Positions 25,743 through 33,333 of a stretch of 64,000 nucleotides of DNA are shown piece after piece. The notes beneath the pieces were generated by a model. The model was given only the letters and a program-made list of their open reading frames with translations, was not told where the DNA came from and searched no databases. Position numbers and translations under genes: made by a program. The stretch's first letter is position 1; every line of letters starts with the position of its first letter. The stretch is from NCBI RefSeq assembly GCF_900302495.1, contig NZ_OMKW01000003.1, positions 248,001 through 312,000 of the forward strand. Direction: 5' to 3'. The DNA comes from Pontivivens insulae. Lineage in GTDB: Bacteria; Pseudomonadota; Alphaproteobacteria; Rhodobacterales; Rhodobacteraceae.

Positions 25743-26774
25743 TCAGTCCTCCATCACGCCCTTGCGGCCCATAAGGCCCCGTGGACGGGTCAGCAGCACG
25801 ATGATGGCTACAAGGTAAATAATGATCTGGTTGATGCCGGGCAGCACGTCGAGCACTTCAGGCATGGAGGCAAAGGCCTCAATAATGCCCAGCAGGAAGC
25901 CTGCGAGTACCGCACCCGGCAGGGAGCCCATGCCGCCCACAACGACCACAACGAAGCTGAGCACGAGGAAGTCCATACCCATGTGGTAGTTCGGGGAGTT
26001 GATGGGCGTGTACATCACACCGGCCAGACCTGCGACGGCGGCCGCAATGCCGAACATGATGGTAAAGCGACGATCGATGTCGATGCCCAGAAGTGTCACC
26101 GTCTCCCGATCCGCCATTCCGGCGCGCACGACCATTCCGAACGTGGTGAAGCGGAGAAAGGCAAAGACCGCGCCGATGATGATGGCTGCGAAGCCAAAGT
26201 AGACCATGCGCCAGTACGGATAGACGATGGAGCCTGCGTCAAAGCCGATCATTGCACCGAAGTCGAAGGAGCCGATGAAGGCGTCGGGTGCAGGCGTCGG
26301 GATCGGGTTCGCGCCGTAGAAATACTTGATGATCTCCTGCAGGACGATGGCAAGGCCGAAGGTCACGAGGATCTGATCGGCGTGCGGACGCTTGTAGAAG
26401 TGCTTGATCAGGCCGCGCTCCATAATCACGCCGATCAGCAGCATCACCGGGATGGCGAAGAGGATTGAAATTGGAACGGCCCAGTCGATGACGGCGGCCC
26501 CGGCTGATTCTCCAAGAATGTCATAGAGATACGGCACTTCGACCTGTAGCGGATTGCCCAGGAAGTCGGTGCGCGAAGCGTCGGTGAATGTGTAGCTGAC
26601 CTGTAGCAGACGGCTGAATGTGACCGCGCAAAAGGCGCCCAGCATGAACAATGCACCATGGGCGAAGTTCACCACGCCCAACGTGCCAAAGATGAGCGTG
26701 AGACCAAGGGCGATCAGCGCGTAGGCGCTCCCTTTGTCCAGCCCGTTCAGGATTTGAAGAATTATGGCGTCCAT
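25743..26774 (-). CDS. livH: ABC transporter permease, LivH type
   Basis: A 343-aa permease of the HAAT family. It begins MDAIILQILNGLDKGSAYALIALGLTLIFGTLGVVNFAHG, the classic LivH N-terminus, so ATG 26774 is chosen over an open frame 31 codons longer that would run into a hairpin. RAGMADRETVTLLGIDI and VVVVGGMGSLPGAVLAGFLLG near the end are family motifs. It is separated by 129 bp with a strand-specific hairpin from the binding-protein gene upstream, which fits lower permease than binding-protein expression. Confidence 0.88.
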   Translation of the reverse strand: MDAIILQILNGLDKGSAYALIALGLTLIFGTLGVVNFAHGALFMLGAFCAVTFSRLLQVSYTFTDASRTDFLGNPLQVEVPYLYDILGESAGAAVIDWAVPISILFAIPVMLLIGVIMERGLIKHFYKRPHADQILVTFGLAIVLQEIIKYFYGANPIPTPAPDAFIGSFDFGAMIGFDAGSIVYPYWRMVYFGFAAIIIGAVFAFLRFTTFGMVVRAGMADRETVTLLGIDIDRRFTIMFGIAAAVAGLAGVMYTPINSPNYHMGMDFLVLSFVVVVVGGMGSLPGAVLAGFLLGIIEAFASMPEVLDVLPGINQIIIYLVAIIVLLTRPRGLMGRKGVMED

Positions 26775-26853
26775 TGCGGGCCCTCGCGAATAACTGTCAA
26801 TCACGCAGATGGTCAGGTGCGGGTCGCGCAGACACTCGGCACCTTGGTGGGGT

Positions 26854-26881
26854 GGTTCGCCCCCCATAAGGGGGACGAACC
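26854..26881 (-). terminator. Attenuator-like hairpin between binding-protein and permease genes
   Basis: On the minus strand GGTTCG-T-CCCCC, TTAT loop, GGGGG-G-CGAACC: a 12-bp stem with one U-G pair. The plus strand would have C opposite A there, so the structure is selected for leftward RNA. No T-run follows, so partial read-through into livH is expected. Confidence 0.65.
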
Positions 26882-26903
26882 TAAGTCAGGGGAGGTATTT
26901 GGC

Positions 26904-28268
26904 TTACGCGCCCGGATTACACTCGCCCAGGCTGCCGCCTGCGAACTGTGGGTGATCCGGTGCATAGGTAACCTGCTCGGTCGGAGTGACCTCGACGATT
27001 TCCACCAGGTCGAACTCGTTCTCCGGGTTCTCTTTACCGCGCACAACGACAACATCCTTGAAGCACTGGTGATCGTCGGCACGGTAGGTGGTCGGACCGT
27101 TGCCCAGACCGTCGAACTCGAACCCTTCGAGGGCCTCGACAACCGCGCAGGGGTTGAAGTCGCCCGCACGCGCAACCGCATCAGCATAGAGCAGCGTCTG
27201 CACGTAGCAGGTGTGTGCTGCCTGGGACGGCGGGAAGCCGTACTTGGTGCCGAAGGACTGAACGAAGGCGTTCGTGCCGGAATAGCGCTCACCCAGCTGG
27301 TTCTCCAGCTTCCAGTCCCAGTTCTGGGAGCCCAGGATGCCGCCGATGTTCTCACCTGCACCGCGCGCCATCAGCTCGGAGTACAGCGGAACAACGATCT
27401 CGAAGTTCTTGCCGTTCGCCTGACGCTCACGCAGACCGAACTGAACCGCGTTGGTCAGCGAGTTCACCATGTTGCCGCCGTAGTGGACGAGGACGAGGAC
27501 GTCCGCGTCGGACTGGAGGACAGGCGCGATGTAGGACGAGAAGTCCGTCTGGGTCAGTGGCGTCTTCACGGTGTTGACCGTGTTCCAGCCCACAGCCTCG
27601 GTCGCGGAGGTGATCGCTTCCTCGGTGGTGTAGCCCCAGTTGTAGTCTGCCGTCAGATAATAGGCATTCCGGTCGGTGCCGTACTGCTGCGCGAGGATCG
27701 GCGCGAGTGCTGCACCGGACATGTAGGAGTTGAAGAAGTGACGGAAGCCGTTCGCCTTCTTATCCTTGCCGGTCGTGTCGTTCGCGTGGGTCAGACCCGC
27801 CATGAAGATCACGCCTGCTTCCTGACAGAGCGCCTGAACAGCCACAGCCACACCAGAGGACGAACCACCAGAGACCATGATCGCGCCATCACGCTCGATC
27901 ATCGAGCGGGCAGATGCACGCGCCGCGTCAGATTTCGTCTGCGTGTCACCGGTAACGAACTCGACCTTGCGGCCAAGGATACCGTTACCCTCAAGCACTT
28001 GGCTCGAGAACGTGTTCATCATGCCGCCGTCGCCTTCACCGTTCAGGTGCTCAACAGCAAGCTCAAATGCGCGAAGTTCGTCCGTACCCTCGTCCGCGTA
28101 GGGGCCCGATTGTGGGACGTTGAAGCCGAGCGTGACAGTGTCGTTGCCCGGTGCGTTCGTGTAGGCGTTTGCAGCCGAGGTGAAGAAGGTCGGCGTGGCC
28201 AGGCCTGCCGCGCCCATGACGGCACCCGACTTGATGACGCCCCGGCGGGTTGGTTTCGTAAACGACAT
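26904..28268 (-). CDS. HAAT-family ABC transporter substrate-binding protein
   Basis: A 454-aa periplasmic binding protein of the Leu/Ile/Val-binding (Peripla_BP_5/6) superfamily. The N-terminus MSFTKPTRRGVIKSGAVMGAAGLATPTFF is a Tat signal peptide. The body starts VTLGFNVPQSGPYADEG, and GGSSSGVAVAVQALCQEAGVIFMAGLTH is the second conserved block. ATG 28268 follows GGAGGACC by 2 nt. It is larger than ordinary LivJ (about 370 aa) and nearer the urea/amide-type proteins. The acs gene, ScfR regulator and symporter-kinase around it suggest a small carboxylate ligand; that is inference. Confidence 0.85.
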   Translation of the reverse strand: MSFTKPTRRGVIKSGAVMGAAGLATPTFFTSAANAYTNAPGNDTVTLGFNVPQSGPYADEGTDELRAFELAVEHLNGEGDGGMMNTFSSQVLEGNGILGRKVEFVTGDTQTKSDAARASARSMIERDGAIMVSGGSSSGVAVAVQALCQEAGVIFMAGLTHANDTTGKDKKANGFRHFFNSYMSGAALAPILAQQYGTDRNAYYLTADYNWGYTTEEAITSATEAVGWNTVNTVKTPLTQTDFSSYIAPVLQSDADVLVLVHYGGNMVNSLTNAVQFGLRERQANGKNFEIVVPLYSELMARGAGENIGGILGSQNWDWKLENQLGERYSGTNAFVQSFGTKYGFPPSQAAHTCYVQTLLYADAVARAGDFNPCAVVEALEGFEFDGLGNGPTTYRADDHQCFKDVVVVRGKENPENEFDLVEIVEVTPTEQVTYAPDHPQFAGGSLGECNPGA

Positions 28269-28374
28269 ATGGTCCTCCCAAAGTGTCTTTTGATTTTCCG
28301 CGATCCGGTCTCTCGCCGGCATTTGCACGGATGGGTTTCACGACCCGACGTCAGAATGAGCTGACGATGTAAAC

Positions 28375-28395
28375 AAAGCAACAAACCATTGCTTT
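28375..28395. promoter_or_regulatory. Inverted repeat in the binding-protein/ScfR intergenic region
   Basis: AAAGCAA (28375-28381) and TTGCTTT (28389-28395), a perfect 7-bp dyad with a 7-nt centre. It lies nearer the leftward gene and may be an operator. Confidence 0.45.
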
Positions 28396-28408
28396 CAAAT
28401 AATTTTCT

Positions 28409-28456
28409 TGTAAATATTTTACAGGTCATTTTGGCAAAGCTGTAACGAATGTTACA
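28409..28456. promoter_or_regulatory. Tandem TGTAA dyads, probable operators
   Basis: TGTAAA-tat-TTTACA (28409-28423) and TGTAAC-gaat-GTTACA (28441-28456). Both are perfect dyads with the same TGTAA half-site; centres are about 32 bp apart, near three helical turns. They sit in the 230-bp divergent region between the transporter operon and the ScfR regulator, as expected for autoregulation and transporter control. Confidence 0.58.
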
Positions 28457-28498
28457 TTGCGTCGCAACAAAGCCTTTTTACGAAAGGATTTTTCGTCG

Positions 28499-29797
28499 AT
28501 GTCACGCTCTTTCGCCGGACTGCGAATCCGGGAACGCCGCAAGCAATTGCGGCTTAGCCAGACCGCTTTGGCCAAGGCGGCGGGCATCTCGCCATCCTAC
28601 CTGAACTTGATTGAGCACAATCGAAGACCCGTTGCGGGGCGAGTCATGTTGATGCTCGCCAAGGCCTTGGACATGCCAGCGGCAGGGCTGGGGGAAGAGG
28701 CGGAGCTTGGCGTAGTGCAGGCGCTGAGGGATGCGGCAGCAGACCTTCCGGTTCATGCGCCCGAGACCCATGTCACCGAGGAATTCGTGGGACGCTATCC
28801 CGGCTGGGCGCGGCTGCTCGCCACACTCGACCAGACCGCTCGCAGCCAACGCGTGACCATCGAGGCGCTGAGCGATCGCCTGACCCATGACCCCACCTTG
28901 CAGTCGAACATGCATGAGATGCTCACGACGATCACGGCCATCCGGTCGACCTCCTCAATCCTGGCCAGCATCCCGGATATCGACCCGCCCCAGCAGGCGC
29001 GCTTTGTCGAGGCCATCCATGGCGAGAGTGAGCGCTTGAGCGAGGTCGCCAGCGCGCTGACAGACTATTTCGACAATGCGGTCGAACTGGAGGAACGCTC
29101 TACCACCCCAGAGGAGGAAGTCGCGCAGGTGCTGGAGGATTGCCGATACGATCTTGTCAAACTGGAGCGCGGCGAGGCCCGGATCGAAGACGCCATCCCG
29201 CATTTCGACGCCCTCTCCACGGCCGCAAAAGGCGCGTTTCGCGCCTGGGCAGAGCGTTGGATCTTCGATGCAAGGGCCATTCCGCGCGCGACGCTGATAG
29301 AGGCCTTTGAGCGACCAGTAGACCTTGTCTCACTGGCTGTATCCCTGCGCGTTCCGCTGGATCAACTCATGCGCAGGATTGCCTTTCTGGACGAGGCTGA
29401 GGTGCCGCGCGTCGGACTTTTGACGGTCAATGCGGCGGGTCATTACCTTTTGCGCCGTCCCATTCCCGATTGGCCGCTATCTCGCCAGATTGCGGCCTGC
29501 CCGCTGTGGCCGCTCTTTGATGCGACCAGCCAGCCGGAGCGCCTGATCGCCGCGCGACTTGTTCAACCCTCTGGTCAGGCGAGCCTCACCCTCAGCGCCT
29601 CGCTTCGGCCAAGGGCTGCATCCGTGGGCGAGCGCCCGCAATCCACCTCAACGATGCTGATCCTGCCGCCCGGTGTGGAAGATCGCTTCATCACCGGAGC
29701 CGTGGAAGAGATTGATGCAGGCCCCGGCTGCCGCATTTGCGCCCGACCGGCCTGTCTGGCGCGGTCTGCCGCACCAATCATCGAGTTGAGCGCGTGA
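28499..29797 (+). CDS. ScfR-type XRE regulator (short-chain fatty acid regulator)
   Basis: A 432-aa transcription factor. Residues about 6-62 form a Cro/CI helix-turn-helix (RIRERRKQLRLSQTALAKAAGISPSYLNLIEHNRRPV). The C-terminal part has CPLWPLFDATSQPER and ends with a cysteine cluster GPGCRICARPACLARSA, the marks of the ScfR/DUF2083 family, relatives of RamB and PrpR that sense acyl-CoA or methylcitrate-linked metabolites. The cysteines may hold an Fe-S cluster. ATG 28499 follows AAAGGA. It is divergent from the carboxylate-type ABC operon and two genes from the symporter-kinase, so it probably controls acs and the transporter. Confidence 0.85.
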   Translation: MSRSFAGLRIRERRKQLRLSQTALAKAAGISPSYLNLIEHNRRPVAGRVMLMLAKALDMPAAGLGEEAELGVVQALRDAAADLPVHAPETHVTEEFVGRYPGWARLLATLDQTARSQRVTIEALSDRLTHDPTLQSNMHEMLTTITAIRSTSSILASIPDIDPPQQARFVEAIHGESERLSEVASALTDYFDNAVELEERSTTPEEEVAQVLEDCRYDLVKLERGEARIEDAIPHFDALSTAAKGAFRAWAERWIFDARAIPRATLIEAFERPVDLVSLAVSLRVPLDQLMRRIAFLDEAEVPRVGLLTVNAAGHYLLRRPIPDWPLSRQIAACPLWPLFDATSQPERLIAARLVQPSGQASLTLSASLRPRAASVGERPQSTSTMLILPPGVEDRFITGAVEEIDAGPGCRICARPACLARSAAPIIELSA

Positions 29798-29900
29798 CGC
29801 CGCATGCAAAATACATTGCCCGCCACAGTCTCCACCCGTTAAGCTATCGCAATCGCAAAGCCACCCGCAGATGGCGGCATGCGATCGGGGAGGCTACCAG

Positions 29901-30275
29901 ATGACCAAGCGGGTCCTAATCGTCGAAGACGAAACGAATATTGTCGAGTCGCTCTCATTCCTTTTGGGGCGAGCGGGTTTTGAGGTGCAAACCGTGGCGG
30001 ACGGCGCGCTTGCGCTCGACAAAGCTGCACATGTCGAACCCGACGTCATGATCCTCGACGTCATGTTGCCCAATGTTTCGGGATTTGACGTTTTGCGCGG
30101 CGTACGGGCCAACCCGGCCCTGACCTCCACCCCTGTGATGATGTTGACCGCCAAGGGACAGTCGCGTGACCGCGAGCAGGCCCTGCAATTGGGGGCGGAT
30201 GTTTTCGTGACCAAACCCTTCTCGAACGCCGACATCGTGGCCGAGGCGCGCAGGCTTGCCGGACTGGACGGATGA
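29901..30275 (+). CDS. Single-domain response regulator
   Basis: A 124-aa receiver domain without output domain. The acidic pair Glu9/Asp10, phospho-acceptor Asp53 (MILDVMLP), Thr83 and Lys105 (VTKPF) are all present, so it should be phosphorylatable. It follows GGGGAGG and overlaps the next gene by ATGA. The kinase two genes on is its likely partner. Lacking a DNA-binding domain, it must act by protein contact or as a phosphate sink; CrbR/CbrB-type partners of similar kinases carry output domains, so this is a different arrangement. Confidence 0.88.
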   Translation: MTKRVLIVEDETNIVESLSFLLGRAGFEVQTVADGALALDKAAHVEPDVMILDVMLPNVSGFDVLRGVRANPALTSTPVMMLTAKGQSRDREQALQLGADVFVTKPFSNADIVAEARRLAGLDG

Positions 30276-30514
30276 GTGATGCGGACTCCCTGTCCACCCC
30301 GGCACGCGCCCGGCGCCGTCGCTATGATGGCGCGGCCCTGTTGCCCATTTTCGCGGCGATCATGCTGTTGCCACCCTTCGTCAGCCTATTCGCAGGCTCA
30401 CAGACGCTGTTCGGAATTCCAGTGATCGTGCTTTGGATCTTTGGCATCTGGCTTGCCCTGATAGCGATCGCCGCGCGCCTTTCGCGCCTTTTGATCAACG
30501 CCCCTGAAAGCTGA
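30272..30514 (+). CDS. Small two-helix membrane protein (DUF3311-like)
   Basis: An 80-aa protein with a basic N-terminus (ARARRRRYDG) and two hydrophobic helices (LLPIFAAIMLLPPFVSLF and FGIPVIVLWIFGIWLALIAIAARL). The GIP...W pattern resembles the small DUF3311-type subunits that accompany sodium/solute symporters. As it is coupled by ATGA to the receiver gene and ends 3 bp before the kinase whose sensor is a symporter, it is probably an accessory subunit of that sensor. The family call is tentative. Confidence 0.75.
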   Translation: MSDADSLSTPARARRRRYDGAALLPIFAAIMLLPPFVSLFAGSQTLFGIPVIVLWIFGIWLALIAIAARLSRLLINAPES

Positions 30515-30517
30515 ACC

Positions 30518-33196
30518 ATGTTGAGTTGGAACGTCATCGTCCTGACTTGCCTGCTCTATGTCGCGGCCTTGTTCGGGGTGGCGTTCTGGGCCGAACGGCG
30601 GGCCCGCGCAGGCCATTTCGGGTGGATGCGCAGCCCGTTGGTCTACACGCTCTCCATCTCTGTCTATTGCACGGCCTGGACTTATTACGGCGCTGTCGGC
30701 TCTGCCGCACGCAATGGGCTGGAGTTTGCGGCAATCTATCTGGGTCCCACACTGGTGTTCATCGGGTGGTGGTTTCTATTTCGCAAGCTGGTGCGCATTG
30801 CACGTGAGCAACGCACCACCTCGATCGCGGACCTGCTCTCTTCACGCTATGGAAAAAGCAGCCTGATCGGGGTGTTCGTCACCGTGCTCGCCGTGATCGC
30901 CTCAACGCCTTATATCGCGTTGCAGCTGACATCACTGTCTCTGAGTTTCACACTGTTTTCGGACGGCTCAGCAAACTCGTCCCTGACGGCGTTCTGGATC
31001 GCCGTGGGACTGGCCATCTTTACCATCCTCTTTGGGACACGGCATGTTGACGCGAATGAGCGGCACTATGGTGTGGTTACAGCGATTGCCCTCGAAGCGA
31101 TTGTCAAACTGGTTGCTATCGCCTCCGTCGGTCTGTTTGTCGTATTTGGCCTCGCCTCTGGCCCCTCTGACATATTCGCGCGCCCCGAAAGTGCCGAGTT
31201 ATTGAGCGCAGATATTTTTGGCCCGCGTTGGATCACGCTCGTCTTCTTGTCCGCCACTGCCATCATCTGCCTGCCGCGCATGTTTCAGGTCATCGTTGTG
31301 GAGAATGTTGATGAGCGCCATCTCGCGACGGCTGCGTGGGCCTTCCCGATGTATATCTTCCTGATGTCGCTCTTCGTTCTGCCCATCGCCATAGTTGGGC
31401 TGAACACGATGCCCGCAGGCTCGAACCCTGATCTCTTCGTTCTGACTCTACCGTTGGCCTCTGGCGCAAATACCCTGGCCCTTGTCGCCTTTATCGGCGG
31501 ATTCTCCGCTGCGACGTCGATGGTCATTGTCTCTGCGATTGCGCTGGCGACGATGATGTCGAACCATATCTTCATGCCGCTCTGGCTGCGCGCCACGGCC
31601 GGTACGCCAAGCTCATCTGGCGACGTGCGGCGTATTCTGCTGATATCACGGCGGGTGTCGATCCTTGTCATCATGGGGCTTGGGTACCTGTACTACCTGC
31701 TCGCCGGTGACGGTGGGGCACTCGCCTCTATCGGTCTGATCGCCTTTCTGGGGGCGGCGCAGTTCCTGCCCTCTGTCATTGCGGGGCTCTACTGGCGCGG
31801 CGCGACCCGGACGGGTGCCCTGCTCGCTGTTGGAAGCGGCGCCGTCGTCTGGGCCTACACGCTGTTTCTCCCCAGCTTTGGCGGGTCGTTAATTCTGAGT
31901 GCCGAGACCATCGCGAATGGACCATTCGGACTTGGTTGGCTGCGTCCAAATGCGCTGTTCGGGTCCGCGATCTCTGATCCGCTGGTCCATGCCGTTATCT
32001 GGTCGATGGCTGTGAACATCACGATGCTCTGCGTTGGATCCATGATGTCGCGACCGCGCGCACTCGAACAGCTTCAGGCAAAGATCTTTGTCGATGTCTT
32101 TGCGCTGAGTGCTGCGGGTCAGGGGATGAGCCTTGGGCGGACGGCCAAGTCAGAGAAGCTTTTTGAACTGGCACAGCGCATACTGGGGCGGGAGCAGGCC
32201 GGGCGGATGTTCACGGAAATTGCCCGGGCTCAGGGCAAGCCCTCAGGCCTGCCGGATGCGGATCCCGCGCTCACCGCCCGGTTGGAGCGTGCGCTGGCCG
32301 GTGCCCTCGGAGCCTCCTCCGCCCATGCCATGGTCAGTCAGATCAGCGGGCATGGAACGGTCTCGGTTCCAGAACTGATCCGGATGGCAGATGAGACAGC
32401 ACAAATCGTCGAGTACTCCCACCGGATCGAGGAAAAGAGCCGTGAGCTGGAAATCTCCGCCGATCAATTGCGTCGCGCGAACGAACGGTTGCGTGCGATT
32501 TCGGACCAGAAGGACGCGTTTCTTAGTCAGGTAAGCCACGAATTGCGCACGCCGATGACGTCCATTCGATCATTTGCGGAGATCTTGCGGGAAACGGATC
32601 AGATCGACCCGGACCAGCATCAGCGCTTCGTCACGATTATTCACGAGGAAAGTCAGCGTCTGACACGGCTGCTCGATGAAATTCTTGATCTATCGGTGCT
32701 TGAAACGGGCCGCACCACGATGCGCCGCGATCCGCTGTGGCTCGATGATGTGATCCGGCAGGCATTGGATGCAACCGAGCCTTTGATGCGACGCGCCGGA
32801 GTGCAGCCTGACTATGCCCCGGGCGCTGAGATACCGGTGCTGGCGGATCGGGACCGGCTGGCGCAGGTCTTCATCAATGTTTTGTCCAATGCCGTGAAAT
32901 ACGGCCTTGGCCTGCCGCCTCGTATCAAAGTTGAGGCTGTGCAGGGTCCGCAAGAGGTCACCGTTACAATCACCGACAACGGCCCCGGCATTGCCGAGGC
33001 CGACGCGGATCGTGTGTTCGAGAAGTTCTCGCGATTGGGAGAGGCAACGCTCGCCGGAAGCGCGGGCCTTGGCTTGCCCATCAGCCGCGAAATCATGCGC
33101 AACCTGGACGGCGACTTAACCTTGCGGTCAGGCGAAGGCGGCGCCTGCTTCGTCATTACCCTGCCGGTTGTCGAGCAAAGCGCCGCTGCCGAATAG
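30518..33196 (+). CDS. Histidine kinase with sodium/solute symporter sensor domain
   Basis: An 892-aa protein. Residues 1 to about 510 are an SSSF-type transporter with 12-13 helices (AWTYYGAVGSAARNG, VENVDERHLATAAWAFPMYIF). A linker of about 130 residues and a coiled coil (residues about 627-665) lead to a HisKA domain with His674 (SQVSHELRTPMTS), and an HATPase with N box INVLSNAVKYG, DNGPGIAEADADRVFEKFSR and GSAGLGLPISREI. The plan is that of CbrA/CrbS kinases, which respond to histidine, acetate or similar. Adjacent acs and ScfR genes point to acetate or another small carboxylate. No PAS domain is visible. Confidence 0.9.
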   Translation: MLSWNVIVLTCLLYVAALFGVAFWAERRARAGHFGWMRSPLVYTLSISVYCTAWTYYGAVGSAARNGLEFAAIYLGPTLVFIGWWFLFRKLVRIAREQRTTSIADLLSSRYGKSSLIGVFVTVLAVIASTPYIALQLTSLSLSFTLFSDGSANSSLTAFWIAVGLAIFTILFGTRHVDANERHYGVVTAIALEAIVKLVAIASVGLFVVFGLASGPSDIFARPESAELLSADIFGPRWITLVFLSATAIICLPRMFQVIVVENVDERHLATAAWAFPMYIFLMSLFVLPIAIVGLNTMPAGSNPDLFVLTLPLASGANTLALVAFIGGFSAATSMVIVSAIALATMMSNHIFMPLWLRATAGTPSSSGDVRRILLISRRVSILVIMGLGYLYYLLAGDGGALASIGLIAFLGAAQFLPSVIAGLYWRGATRTGALLAVGSGAVVWAYTLFLPSFGGSLILSAETIANGPFGLGWLRPNALFGSAISDPLVHAVIWSMAVNITMLCVGSMMSRPRALEQLQAKIFVDVFALSAAGQGMSLGRTAKSEKLFELAQRILGREQAGRMFTEIARAQGKPSGLPDADPALTARLERALAGALGASSAHAMVSQISGHGTVSVPELIRMADETAQIVEYSHRIEEKSRELEISADQLRRANERLRAISDQKDAFLSQVSHELRTPMTSIRSFAEILRETDQIDPDQHQRFVTIIHEESQRLTRLLDEILDLSVLETGRTTMRRDPLWLDDVIRQALDATEPLMRRAGVQPDYAPGAEIPVLADRDRLAQVFINVLSNAVKYGLGLPPRIKVEAVQGPQEVTVTITDNGPGIAEADADRVFEKFSRLGEATLAGSAGLGLPISREIMRNLDGDLTLRSGEGGACFVITLPVVEQSAAAE

Positions 33197-33201
33197 CCTG
33201 C

Positions 33202-33276
33202 TCAGACAATGCCGGCGAGGCTGAGCACAGCAATCACGACGACAACAAGACCGATGATGTAAATGACATTCCGCAT
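33202..33276 (-). CDS. 24-aa single-helix membrane microprotein
   Basis: The ATG at 33276 is preceded by AAAGGAAAG at a good distance. The frame reads MRNVIYIIGLVVVVI and then a further nine mostly hydrophobic residues before TGA. A short basic N-terminus and one hydrophobic helix suggest an inner-membrane microprotein like those of CydX type. It is convergent with the kinase (6 bp between stops) and lies downstream of the ornithine cyclodeaminase-like gene. I recall similar very short hydrophobic proteins in related bacteria, but no function is known. It is too short for most gene finders. Confidence 0.6.
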   Translation of the reverse strand: MRNVIYIIGLVVVVIAVLSLAGIV

Positions 33277-33333
33277 TGTAACTTTCCTTTTTGCAATGTG
33301 GAAAGCCAACGTTCGCGCGGCGGGATGGTTCCG

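Noticed and set aside
26658-28364. 568-codon plus-strand open frame across livH and the binding-protein gene
   Set aside because: Antisense shadow; spans the intergenic hairpin, which a real gene would be unlikely to keep as a perfect stem.
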